Source: Saccoglossus kowalevskii (lineage: Eukaryota; Hemichordata; Enteropneusta; Harrimaniidae). From it: DNA of 35,550 bases. The notes under the pieces are model-generated. The model was not told where the DNA came from. It ran no database searches and was given only the letters and a program-made list of their open reading frames with translations. Positions 10,761-22,200 of this stretch are shown here, in pieces (positions within the stretch are counted from its first letter, which is position 1; the number at the start of each line of letters is the position of its first letter). The position numbers and the translations under genes were made by a program. The DNA lies in contig NW_003138008.1 of NCBI RefSeq assembly GCF_000003605.2, positions 1-35,550 of the forward strand, in the 5' to 3' direction.

Positions 10761-11692
10761 GCAGTGAACTTTGCAATGGTATTACAGTCTGCAGCAATGG
10801 CTACAACACTTACACTGCAGTGAACTTTGCAATGGTATTACACAGTCTGCAGCAATGGCTACAACACTTACACTGCAGCAATGGCTACAACACTTACACT
10901 GCAGTGAACTTTGCAATGGTATTACACAGTCTGCAGCAATGGCTACAACACTTACACTGCAGCAATGGCTACAACACTTACACTGCAGTGAACTTTGCAA
11001 TGGTATTACACAGTCTGCAGCAATGGCTACAACACTTACACTGCAGCAATGGCTACAACACTTACACTGCAGTGAACTTTGCAATGGTATTACACAGTCT
11101 GCAGCAATGCCTACAACACTTACACTGCAGCAATGGCTACAACACTTACACTGCAGTGAACTTTGCAATGGTATTACAGTCTGTAGCAATGGCTACAACA
11201 CTTACACTGCAGTGAACTTTGCAATGGTATTACACAGTCTGCAGCAATGCCTACAACACTTACACTGCAGCAATGGCTACAACACTTACACTGCAGCAAT
11301 GGCTACAACACTTACACTGCAGTGAACTTTGCAATGGTATTACACAGTCTGCAGCAATGGTTACAACACTTACACTGCAGTGAACTTTGCAATGGTATTA
11401 CACAGTCTGCAGCAATGGCTACAACACTTACACTGCAGCAATGGCTACAACACTTACACTGCAGTGAACTTTGCAATGGTATTACACAGTCTGCAGCAAT
11501 GACTGCAACACTTACACTGCAGCAATGGCTACAACACTTACACTGCAGTGAACTTTGCAATGGTATAACACAGTCTGCAGCAATGGCTACAGCACTTACA
11601 CTGCAGTGAACTTTGCAATGGTATTACACAGTCTGCAGCAATGGCTACAACACTTACACTGCAGTGAACTTTGCAATGGTATTACACAGTCT
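10761..11692 (+). repeat. R block (932 bp), B-rich, cycle 2
   Basis: It begins with Bs 10761-10790 and alternates B with one or two A units, a period near 58 or 84 bp. Marker order is A(ATGCCTAC), Bs 11153-11182, A(GTAG start), B, A(ATGCCTAC), B, A(ATGGTTAC), B, B, A(ATGACTGC), B(GTATAACAC), one G-type A, B, A, B, then the next G-array. The copy at 33541-34472 has the same length and marker order, and the copy at 29104-30007 is 28 bp shorter. A fourth region, from 13393, matches the first third only. Confidence 0.9.
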
Positions 11693-11900
11693 GTAGCAAT
11701 GGCTACAGCACTTACACTGCAGCAATGGCTACAGCACTTACACTGCAGCAATTGCTACAACACTTACACTGCAGCAATGGCTACAGCACTTACACTGCAG
11801 CAATGGCTACAGCACTTACACTGCAGCAATGGCTACAGCACTTACACTGCAGCAATGGCTACAGCACTTACACTGCAGCAATGGCTACAGCACTTACACT
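11693..11900 (+). repeat. G-array, 8 units, cycle 3
   Basis: The first unit starts GTAG, so the PstI site at its junction with B 11661-11692 is lost. The arrays at 26116, 30008 and 34473 share this start. The CAATTGC unit is 11745-11770. Confidence 0.93.
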
Positions 11901-12068
11901 GCAGCAATGGCTACAACACTTACACTGCAGCAATGGCTACAACACTTACACTGCAGTGAACTTTGCAATGGTATTGCACAGTCTGCAGCAATGACTACAA
12001 CACTTACACTGCAGCAATGGCTACAACACTTACACTGCAGTGAACTTTGCAATGGTATTACACAGTCT

Positions 12069-12260
12069 GCAGCAATGGCTACAACACTTACACAGCAGTG
12101 AACTTATTGATATTACATGTACACAGTCTGCAGCAATGGCTACCACACTTACACTGCAGTGAATTTATTGCTATTATTGCTATTACATGTACACAGTCTG
12201 CAACAATGGCTACAACACTTACACTGCAGTGAACTTATTGATATTACATGTACACAGTCT
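12069..12260 (+). repeat. D cassette 4
   Basis: D is 12156-12199. Only five A units follow (12261-12390), and then B, so the rest of the A run and the first part of K appear deleted. Confidence 0.93.
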
Positions 12261-12869
12261 GCAGCAATGGCTACAACACTTACACTGCAGCAATGGCTAC
12301 AACACTTACACTGCAGCAATGGCTACAACACTTACACTGCAGCAATGGCTACAACACTTACACTGCAGCAATGGCTACAACACTTACACTGCAGTGAACT
12401 TTGCAATGGTATTACACAGTCTGCAGCAATGGCTACAACACTTACACTGCAGCAATGGCGACAACACTTACACTGCAGCAATGGCTACAACACTTACACT
12501 GCAGTGAACTTATTGATATTACATGTACACAGTCTGCAGCAATGGCTACAACACTTACACTGCAGCAATGGCTACAACACTTACACTGCAGCAATGGCTA
12601 CAACACTTACACTGCAGCAATGGCTACAACACTTACACTGCAGTGAACTTTGCAATGGTATTACACAGTCTGCAGCAATGGTTACAACACTTACACTGCA
12701 GTGAACTTTGCAATGGTATTACACAGTCTGCAGCAATGGCTACAACACTTACACTGCAGCAATGGCTACAACACTTACACTGCAGTGAACTTTGCAATGG
12801 TATTACAGTCTGTAGCAATGGCTACAACACTTACACTGCAGTGAACTTTGCAATGGTATTACACAGTCT

Positions 12870-12920
12870 GCAGCAATGCTACAGCACTTACACTGCAGCA
12901 ATGGCTACAGCACTTACACT
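12870..12920 (+). repeat. G-type remnant, 2 units
   Basis: One 25-bp unit reading ATGCTACAGC (12870-12894, one G lost) and one full G-type unit (12895-12920) follow B 12838-12869. They lead into A, B(TTGCAC) and A(ATGACTAC) as a full G-array would, so this looks like an internally deleted G-array without its CAATTGC unit. Confidence 0.88.
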
Positions 12921-13392
12921 GCAGCAATGGCTACAACACTTACACTGCAGTGAACTTTGCAATGGTATTGCACAGTCTGCAGCAATGACTACAACACTTA
13001 CACTGCAGTGAACTTTGCAATGGTATTACACAGTCTGCAGCAATGGCTACAACACTTACACTGCAGTGAACTTTGCAATGGTATTACACAGTCTGCAGCA
13101 ATGGCTACAACACTTACACTGCAGCAATGGCTACAACACTTACACTGCAGCAATGGCTACAACACTTACACAGCAGTGAACTTTGCAATGGTATTACACA
13201 GTCTGCAGCAATGGCTACAACACTTACACTGCAGTGAACTTTGCAATGGTATTACACAGTCTGCAGCAATGGCTACAACACTTACACTGCAGCAATGGCT
13301 ACAACACTTACACTGCAGCAATGGCTACAACACTTACACTGCAGCAATGGCTACAACACTTACACTGCAGCAATGGCTACAACACTTACACA

Positions 13393-13741
13393 GCAGTGAA
13401 CTTTGCAATGGTATTACAGTCTGCAGCAATGGCTACAACACTTACACTGCAGTGAACTTTGCAATGGTATTACACAGTCTGCAGCAATGGCTACAACACT
13501 TACACTGCAGCAATGGCTACAACACTTACACTGCAGTGAACTTTGCAATGGTATTACACAGTCTGCAGCAATGGCTACAACACTTACACTGCAGCAATGG
13601 CTACAACACTTACACTGCAGTGAACTTTGCAATGGTATTACACAGTCTGCAGCAATGGCTACAACACTTACACTGCAGCAATGGCTACAACACTTACACT
13701 GCAGTGAACTTTGCAATGGTATTACACAGTCTGCAGCAATG
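13393..13741 (+). repeat. Partial R block, first third only, cycle 3
   Basis: It starts with Bs 13393-13422 and shows the same B-A-A alternation as the full R blocks. At the unit where those read ATGCCTAC, this copy continues with ordinary A and a GAAG-start unit and then K 13889. The marker-bearing half is absent. Confidence 0.85.
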
Positions 13742-15109
13742 GCTACAACACTTACACTGCAGCAATGGCTACAACACTTACACTGAAGCAATGGCTACAA
13801 CACTTACACTGCAGCAATGGCTACAACACTTACACTGCAGCAATGGCTACAACACTTACACTGCAGCAATGGCTACAACACTTACACTGCAGTGAACTTA
13901 TTGATATTACATGTACACAGTCTGCAGCAATGGCTACCACACTTACACTGCAGTGAACTTATTGCTATTACATGTACACAGTCTGCAGCAATGGCTACAA
14001 CACTTACACTGCAGTGAACTTATTGATATTACATGTACACAGTCTGCAGCAATGGCTACAACACTTACACTGCAGCAATGGCTACAACACTTACACTGCA
14101 GCAATGGCTACAACACTTACACTGCAGCAATGGCTACAACACTTACACTGCAGTGAACTTTGCAATGGTATTACACAGTCTGCAGCAATGGCTACAACAC
14201 TTACACTGCAGCAATGGCGACAACACTTACACTGCAGCAATGGCTACAACACTTACACTGCAGTGAACTTATTGATATTACATGTACACAGTCTGCAGCA
14301 ATGGCTACAACACTTACACTGCAGCAATGGCTACAACACTTACACTGCAGCAATGGCTACAACACTTACACTGCAGCAATGGCTACAACACTTACACTGC
14401 AACAATGGCTACAACACTTACACTGCAGCAATGGCTACAACACTTACACTGCAGCAATGGCTACAACACTTACACTGCAGCAATGGCTACAACACTTACA
14501 CTGCAGTGAACTTATTGATATTACATGTACACAGTCTGCAGCAATGGCTACCACACTTACACTGCAGTGAACTTATTGCTATTACATGTACACAGTCTGC
14601 AGCAATGGCTACAACACTTACACTGCAGTGAACTTTGCAATGGTAATTACACAGTCTGCAGCAATGGCTACAACACTTACACTGCAGCAATGGCTACAAC
14701 ACTTACACTGCAGCAATGGCTACAACACTTACACTGCAGTGAACTTTGCAATGGTATTACACAGTCTGCAGCAATGGTTACAACACTTACACTGCAGTGA
14801 ACTTTGCAATGGTATTACACAGTCTGCAGCAATGGCTACAACACTTACACTGCAGCAATGGCTACAACACTTACACTGCAGTGAACTTTGCAATGGTATT
14901 ACACAGTCTGCAGCAATGACTGCAACACTTACACTGCAGCAATGGCTACAACACTTACACTGCAGTGAACTTTGCAATGGTATAACACAGTCTGCAGCAA
15001 TGGCTACAGCACTTACACTGCAGTGAACTTTGCAATGGTATTACACAGTCTGCAGCAATGGCTACAACACTTACACTGCAGTGAACTTTGCAATGGTATT
15101 ACACAGTCT

Positions 15110-15187
15110 GCAGCAATGGCTACAGCACTTACACTGCAGCAATGGCTACAGCACTTACACTGCAGCAATTGCTACAACACTTACACT
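15110..15187 (+). repeat. Truncated G-array, 3 units, cycle 4
   Basis: Two G-type units and the CAATTGC unit (15162-15187) are followed directly by A and B. The five following G units and the TTGCAC/ATGACTAC section are absent. The identical truncation occurs at 24981-25058. Confidence 0.93.
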
Positions 15188-15245
15188 GCAGCAATGGCTA
15201 CAACACTTACACTGCAGTGAACTTTGCAATGGTATTACACAGTCT

Positions 15246-15437
15246 GCAGCAATGGCTACAACACTTACACAGCAGTGAACTTATTGATATTACATGTACA
15301 CAGTCTGCAGCAATGGCTACCACACTTACACTGCAGTGAATTTATTGCTATTATTGCTATTACATGTACACAGTCTGCAACAATGGCTACAACACTTACA
15401 CTGCAGTGAACTTATTGATATTACATGTACACAGTCT
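15246..15437 (+). repeat. D cassette 5
   Basis: D is 15333-15376. Eight A units follow, one of them 22 bp (15542-15563), then K 15642. Confidence 0.93.
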
Positions 15438-16385
15438 GCAGCAATGGCTACAACACTTACACTGCAGCAATGGCTACAACACTTACACTGCAGCAATGGC
15501 TACAACACTTACACTGCAGCAATGGCTACAACACTTACACTGCAGCAATGGCTACAACACACTGCAGCAATGGCTACAACACTTACACTGCAGCAATGGC
15601 TACAACACTTACACTGCAGCAATGGCTACAACACTTACACTGCAGTGAACTTATTGATATTACATGTACACAGTCTGCAGCAATGGCTACCACACTTACA
15701 CTGCAGTGAACTTATTGCTATTACATGTACACAGTCTGCAGCAATGGCTACAACACTTACACTGCAGTGAACTTATTGATATTACATGTACACAGTCTGC
15801 AGCAATGGCTACAACACTTACACTGCAGCAATGGCTACAACACTTACACTGCAGCAATGGCTACAACACTTACACTGCAGCAATGGCTACAACACTTACA
15901 CTGCAGTGAACTTTGCAATGGTATTACACAGTCTGCAGCAATGGCTACACACTTACACTGCAGCAATGGCTACAACACTTACACTGCAGCAATGGCTACA
16001 ACACTTACACTGCAGTGAACTTTGCAATGGTATTACACAGTCTGCAGCAATGGTTACAACACTTACACTGCAGTGAACTTTGCAATGGTATTACACAGTC
16101 TGCAGCAATGGCTACAACACTTACACTGCAGCAATGGCTACAACACTTACACTGCAGTGAACTTTGCAATGGTATTACACAGTCTGCAGCAATGACTGCA
16201 ACACTTACACTGCAGCAATGGCTACAACACTTACACTGCAGTGAACTTTGCAATGGTATAACACAGTCTGCAGCAATGGCTACAGCACTTACACTGCAGT
16301 GAACTTTGCAATGGTACTACACAGTCTGCAGCAATGGCTACAACACTTACACTGCAGTGAACTTTGCAATGGTATTACACAGTCT

Positions 16386-16593
16386 GCAGCAATGGCTACA
16401 GCACTTACACTGCAGCAATGGCTACAGCACTTACACTGCAGCAATTGCTACAACACTTACACTGCAGCAATGGCTACAGCACTTACACTGCAGCAATGGC
16501 TACAGCACTTACACTGCAGCAATGGCTACAGCACTTACACTGCAGCAATGGCTACAGCACTTACACTGCAGCAATGGCTACAGCACTTACACT
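16386..16593 (+). repeat. G-array, 8 units, cycle 5
   Basis: The layout is canonical. The first unit starts with the normal GCAG and the CAATTGC unit is 16438-16463. Upstream B 16296-16327 carries the private change GTACTAC. Confidence 0.93.
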
Positions 16594-16813
16594 GCAGCAA
16601 TGGCTACAACACTTACACTGCAGCAATGGCTACAACACTTACACTGCAGTGAACTTTGCAATGGTATTGCACAGTCTGCAGCAATGACTACAACACTTAC
16701 ACTGCAGCAATGGCTACAACACTTACACTGCAGTGAACTTTGCAATGGTATTACACAGTCTGCAGCAATGGCTACAACACTTACACTGCAGTAATGGCTA
16801 CAACACTTACACT

Positions 16814-17005
16814 GCAGCAATGGCTACAACACTTACACAGCAGTGAACTTATTGATATTACATGTACACAGTCTGCAGCAATGGCTACCACACTTACACT
16901 GCAGTGAATTTATTGCTATTATTGCTATTACATGTACACAGTCTGCAACAATGGCTACAACACTTACACTGCAGTGAACTTATTGATATTACATGTACAC
17001 AGTCT
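16814..17005 (+). repeat. D cassette 6
   Basis: D is 16901-16944. Eight A units (17006-17213) lead to the partial K at 17214. Confidence 0.93.
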
Positions 17006-17570
17006 GCAGCAATGGCTACAACACTTACACTGCAGCAATGGCTACAACACTTACACTGCAGCAATGGCTACAACACTTACACTGCAGCAATGGCTACAAC
17101 ACTTACACTGCAGCAATGGCTACAACACTTACACTGCAGCAATGGCTACAACACTTACACTGCAGCAATGGCTACAACACTTACACTGCAGCAATGGCTA
17201 CAACACTTACACTGCAGTGAACTTATTGATATTACATGTACACAGTCTGCAGCAATGGCTACCACACTTACACTGCAGTGAACTTATTGCTATTACATGT
17301 ACACAGTCTGCAGCAATGGCTACAACACTTACACTGCAGTGAACTTATTGATATTACATGTACACAGTCTGCAGCAATGGCTACAACACTTACACTGCAG
17401 CAATGGCTACAACACTTACACTGCAGTGAACTTTGCAATGGTATAACACAGTCTGCAGCAATGGCTACAGCACTTACACTGCAGTGAACTTTGCAATGGT
17501 ATTACACAGTCTGCAGCAATGGCTACAACACTTACACTGCAGTGAACTTTGCAATGGTATTACACAGTCT

Positions 17571-17778
17571 GCAGCAATGGCTACAGCACTTACACTGCAG
17601 CAATGGCTACAGCACTTAATCTGCAGCAATTGCTACAACACTTACACTGCAGCAATGGCTACAGCACTTACACTGCAGCAATGGCTACAGCACTTACACT
17701 GCAGCAATGGCTACAGCACTTACACTGCAGCAATGGCTACAGCACTTACACTGCAGCAATGGCTACAGCACTTACACT
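17571..17778 (+). repeat. G-array, 8 units, cycle 6
   Basis: The second unit ends CTTAATCT, as in the array at 5812, with an offset of 11,759 bp. The CAATTGC unit is 17623-17648. Confidence 0.93.
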
Positions 17779-17998
17779 GCAGCAATGGCTACAACACTTA
17801 CACTGCAGCAATGGCTACAACACTTACACTGCAGTGAACTTTGCAATGGTATTGCACAGTCTGCAGCAATGACTACAACACTTACACTGCAGCAATGGCT
17901 ACAACACTTACACTGCAGTGAACTTTGCAATGGTATTACACAGTCTGCAGCAATGGCTACAACACTTACACTGCAGTAATGGCTACAACACTTACACT

Positions 17999-18190
17999 GC
18001 AGCAATGGCTACAACACTTACACAGCAGTGAACTTATTGATATTACATGTACACAGTCTGCAGCAATGGCTACCACACTTACACTGCAGTGAATTTATTG
18101 CTATTATTGCTATTACATGTACACAGTCTGCAACAATGGCTACAACACTTACACTGCAGTGAACTTATTGATATTACATGTACACAGTCT
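17999..18190 (+). repeat. D cassette 7
   Basis: D is 18086-18129. Eight A units (18191-18398) are followed by B, as after D cassette 2. Confidence 0.93.
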
Positions 18191-18759
18191 GCAGCAATGG
18201 CTACAACACTTACACTGCAGCAATGGCTACAACACTTACACTGCAGCAATGGCTACAACACTTACACTGCAGCAATGGCTACAACACTTACACTGCAGCA
18301 ATGGCTACAACACTTACACTGCAGCAATGGCTACAACACTTACACTGCAGCAATGGCTACAACACTTACACTGCAGCAATGGCTACAACACTTACACTGC
18401 AGTGAACTTTGCAATGGTATTACACAGTCTGCAGCAATGGCTACAACACTTACACTGCAGCAATGGCTACAACACTTACACTGCAGTGAACTTTGCAATG
18501 GTATTACACAGTCTACAGCAATGACTACAACACTTACACTGCAGTGAACTTTGCAATGGTATTACAGTCTGCAGCAATGCCTACAACACTTACACTGCAG
18601 TGAACTTTGCAATGGTATTACACAGTCTGTAGCAATGGCTACAACACTTACACTGCAGTGAACTTTGCAATGGTATTACACAGTCTGCAGCAATGCCTAC
18701 AACACTTACACTGCAGCAATGGCTACAACACTTACACTGCAGCAATGGCTACAACACTT

Positions 18760-18892
18760 GCATTGCAGTGAACTTTGCAATGGTAGTACACAGTCTGCAG
18801 CAATGGTTACAACACTTACACTGCAGTGAACTTTGCAATGGTATTACACAGTCTGCAGCAATGGCTAGAACACTTACACTGCAGCAATGGCC
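18760..18892 (+). repeat. Locally diverged patch in a B-rich stretch
   Basis: Within about 130 bp there are five departures from the usual modules: ACTTGC for ACTTAC at 18760, CATT for CACT at 18763, GTAGTAC for GTATTAC at 18786, GGCTAGAAC for GGCTACAAC at 18868, and GGCCAC for GGCTAC at 18892. The last is also present near 28312; I did not see the other four at the equivalent place in other copies. Confidence 0.85.
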
Positions 18893-19106
18893 ACAACACT
18901 TACACTGCAGTGAACTTTGCAATGGTATTACACAGTCTGCAGCAATGACTGCAACACTTACACTGCAGTGAACTTTGCAATGGTATTACACAGTCTGCAG
19001 CAATGGCTACAACACTTACACTGCAGTGAACTTTGCAATGGTATTACACAGTCTGCAGCAATGGCTACAACACTTACACTGCAGCAATGGCTACAACACT
19101 TACACT

Positions 19107-19210
19107 GCAGCAATGGCTACAGCACTTACACTGCAGCAATGGCTACAGCACTTACACTGCAGCAATGGCTACAGCACTTACACTGCAGCAATGGCTACAG
19201 CACTTACACT
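19107..19210 (+). repeat. G-type remnant, 4 units
   Basis: Four G-type units lack a CAATTGC member. Two ordinary A units precede them, and one A then B(TTGCAC) follow. The same arrangement occurs at 28528-28631. Confidence 0.9.
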
Positions 19211-22200
19211 GCAGCAATGGCTACAACACTTACACTGCAGTGAACTTTGCAATGGTATTGCACAGTCTGCAGCAATGACTACAACACTTACACTGCAGTG
19301 AACTTTGCAATGGTATTACACAGTCTGCAGCAATGGCTACAACACTTACACTGCAGTGAACTTTGCAATGGTATTACACAGTCTGCAGCAATGGCTACAA
19401 CACTTACACTGCAGCAATGGCTACAACACTTACACTGCAGCAATGGCTACAACACTTACACAGCAGTGAACTTTGCAATGGTATTACACAGTCTGCAGCA
19501 ATGGCTACAACACTTACACTGCAGTGAACTTTGCAATGGTATTACACAGTCTGCAGCAATGGCTACAACACTTACACTGCAGCAATGGCTACACACTTAC
19601 ACTGCAGCAATGGCTACAACACTTACACTGCAGCAATGGCTACAACACTTACACTGCAGCAATGGCTACAACACTTACACTGCAGTGAACTTTGCAATGG
19701 TATTACACAGTCTGCAGCAATGGCTACAACACTTACACTGCAGCAATGGCTACAACACTTACACTGCAGCAATGGCTACAACACTTACACTGCAGCAATG
19801 GCTACAACACTTACATTGCAGCAATGGCTACAACACTTACACTGCAGTGAACTTATTGATATTACATGTACAGTCTGCAGCAATGGCTACAACACTTACA
19901 CTGCAGCAATGGCTACAACACTTACACTGCAGCAATGGCTACAACACTTACACTGCAGTGAACTTTGCAATGGTATTGCACAGTCTGCAGCAATGACTAC
20001 AACACTTACACTGCAGCAATGGCTACAACACTTACACTGCAGTGAACTTTGCAATGGTATTACACAGTCTGCAGCAATGGCTACAACACTTACACTGCAG
20101 CAATGGCTACAACACTTACACTGAAGCAATGGCTACAACACTTACACTGCAGCAATGGCTACAACACTTACACTGCAGCAATGGCTACAACACTTACACT
20201 GCAGCAATGGCTACAACACTTACACTGCAGTGAACTTATTGATATTACATGTACACAGTCTGCAGCAATGGCTACCACACTTACACTGCAGTGAACTTAT
20301 TGCTATTACATGTACACAGTCTGCAGCAATGGCTACAACACTTACACTGCAGTGAACTTATTGATATTACATGTACACAGTCTGCAGCAATGGCTACAAC
20401 ACTTACACTGCAGCAATGGCTACAACACTTACACTGCAGCAATGGCTACAACACTTACACTGCAGCAATGGCTACAACACTTACACTGCAGTGAACTTTG
20501 CAATGGTATTACAGTCTGCAGCAATGGCTACAACACTTACACTGTAGCAATGGCTACAACACTTACACTGCAGCAATGGCGACAACACTTACACTGCAGC
20601 AATGGCTACAACACTTACACTGCAGTGAACTTATTGATATTACATGTACACAGTCTGCAGCAATGGCTACAACACTTACACTGCAGCAATGGCTACAACA
20701 CTTACACTGCAGCAATGGCTACAACACTTACACTGCAGCAATGGCTACAACACTTACACTGCAGTGAACTTATTGATATTACATGTACACAGTCTGCAGC
20801 AATGGCTACAACACTTACACTGCAGCAATGGCTACAACACTTACACTGCAGCAATGGCTACACACTTACACTGCAGCAATGGCTACAACACTTACACTGC
20901 AGCAATGGCTGCACACTTACACTGCAGCAATGGCTACAACACTTACACTGCAGTGAACTTATTGATATTACATGTACACAGTCTGCAGCAATGGCTACAA
21001 CACTTACACTGCAGCAATGGCTACAACACTTACACTGCAGCAATGGCTACAACACTTACACTGCAGCAATGGCTACAACACTTACACTGCAGCAATGGCT
21101 ACAACACTTACACTGCAGTGAACTTTGCAATGGTATTACACAGTCTGCAGCAATGGCTACAACACTTACACTGCAGCAATGGCGACAACACTTACACTGC
21201 AGCAATGGCTACAACACTTACACTGCAGTGAACTTATTGATATTACATGTACACAGTCTGCAGCAATGGCTACAACACTTACACTGCAGCAATGGCTACA
21301 ACACTTACACTGCAGCAATGGCTACAACACTTACACTGCAGCAATGGCTACAACACTTACACTGCAGTGAACTTTGCAATGGTATTACACAGTCTGCAGC
21401 AATGGTTACAACACTTACACTGCAGTGAACTTTGCAATGGTATTACACAGTCTGCAGCAATGGCTACAACACTTACACTGCAGCAATGGCTACAACACTT
21501 ACACTGCAGTGAACTTTGCAATGGTATTACAGTCTGTAGCAATGGCTACAACACTTACACTGCAGTGAACTTTGCAATGGTATTACACAGTCTGCAGCAA
21601 TGCCTACAACACTTACACTGCAGCAATGGCTACAACACTTACACTGCAGCAATGGCTACAACACTTACACTGCAGTGAACTTTGCAATGGTATTACACAG
21701 TCTGCAGCAATGGTTACAACACTTACACTGCAGTGAACTTTGCAATGGTATTACACAGTCTGCAGCAATGGCTACAACACTTACACTGCAGCAATGGCTA
21801 CAACACTTACACTGCAGTGAACTTTGCAATGGTATTACACAGTCTGCAGCAATGACTGCAACACTTACACTGCAGCAATGGCTACAACACTTACACTGCA
21901 GTGAACTTTGCAATGGTATAACACAGTCTGCAGCAATGGCTACAGCACTTACACTGCAGTGAACTTTGCAATGGTATTACACAGTCTGCAGCAATGGCTA
22001 CAACACTTACACTGCAGTGAACTTTGCAATGGTATTACACAGTCTGCAGCAATGGCTACAGCACTTACACTGCAGCAATGGCTACAACACTTACACTGCA
22101 GTGAACTTTGCAATGGTATTACACAGTCTGCAGCAATGGCTACAACACTTACACTGCAGCAATGGCTACAACACTTACACTGCAGCAATGGCTACAACAC

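Larger units (their letters stand above)
5812..11692 (+). repeat. Cycle 2 of the higher-order repeat (5881 bp)
   Basis: G-array 5812-6019 and D cassette 6240-6431 are followed by seven A, not eight, and then K 6614-6906. The middle is a series of K cassettes (8114, 9422, 10010) and partial K cassettes (7473, 8729) separated by Cs-containing stretches (7063, 7783, 9039, 10598) or by ATGGCGAC units (8433-8458 and near 9751). Two 27-bp A units, reading GCAGCAAATGG, lie at 7420-7446 and 8459-8485. The cycle ends in the full R block, 10761-11692. Confidence 0.88.
11693..15109 (+). repeat. Cycle 3 of the higher-order repeat (3417 bp)
   Basis: G-array 11693-11900 and D cassette 12069-12260 are followed by only five A units and B 12391-12422, so the usual first K cassette is missing. 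An ATGGCGAC unit (12449-12474), C, A4 and a B-rich stretch lead to a two-unit G-type remnant (12870-12920). After a B-rich stretch and the first half of an R block (from 13393), a unit starting GAAG marks a switch to K 13889-14181. Partial K 14503 and its B with one extra base (14625-14657) follow. The cycle ends in a B-rich stretch. Confidence 0.86.
15110..16385 (+). repeat. Cycle 4 of the higher-order repeat (1276 bp)
   Basis: The cycle starts with a truncated three-unit G-array (15110-15187), then A, B and D cassette 15246-15437. Next come eight A units, one of which lacks four bases (15542-15563), and K 15642-15934. A 25-bp A (15935-15959) then opens a B-rich stretch with the ATGGTTAC, ATGACTGC and GTATAACAC markers in their usual order, ending at the next G-array. 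Confidence 0.88.
16386..17570 (+). repeat. Cycle 5 of the higher-order repeat (1185 bp), a compact cycle with the full 8-unit G-array
   Basis: The order is G-array 16386-16593, two A, B(TTGCAC), A, A, B, A, an A starting GCAGTAATGG, D cassette 16814-17005, eight A, and partial K from 17214 (C, Acc, C', A, C, two A). It then passes directly to B with GTATAACAC, one G-type A, B, A and B before the next G-array. It lacks the last two A units and B of K and most of the R block. The join lies inside an A run at about 17375-17426, as expected for unequal exchange between A units. Confidence 0.88.

Noticed and set aside
10782..11189. Minus-strand frames up to 135 codons (rich in Cys, Ser and Val) as cysteine-rich proteins
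   Set aside because: They are reverse-strand readings of alternating A and B modules and recur wherever that alternation recurs, for example at 29125-29532 and 33562-33969. The cysteines come from the reverse complement of CTGCAG-containing joints.
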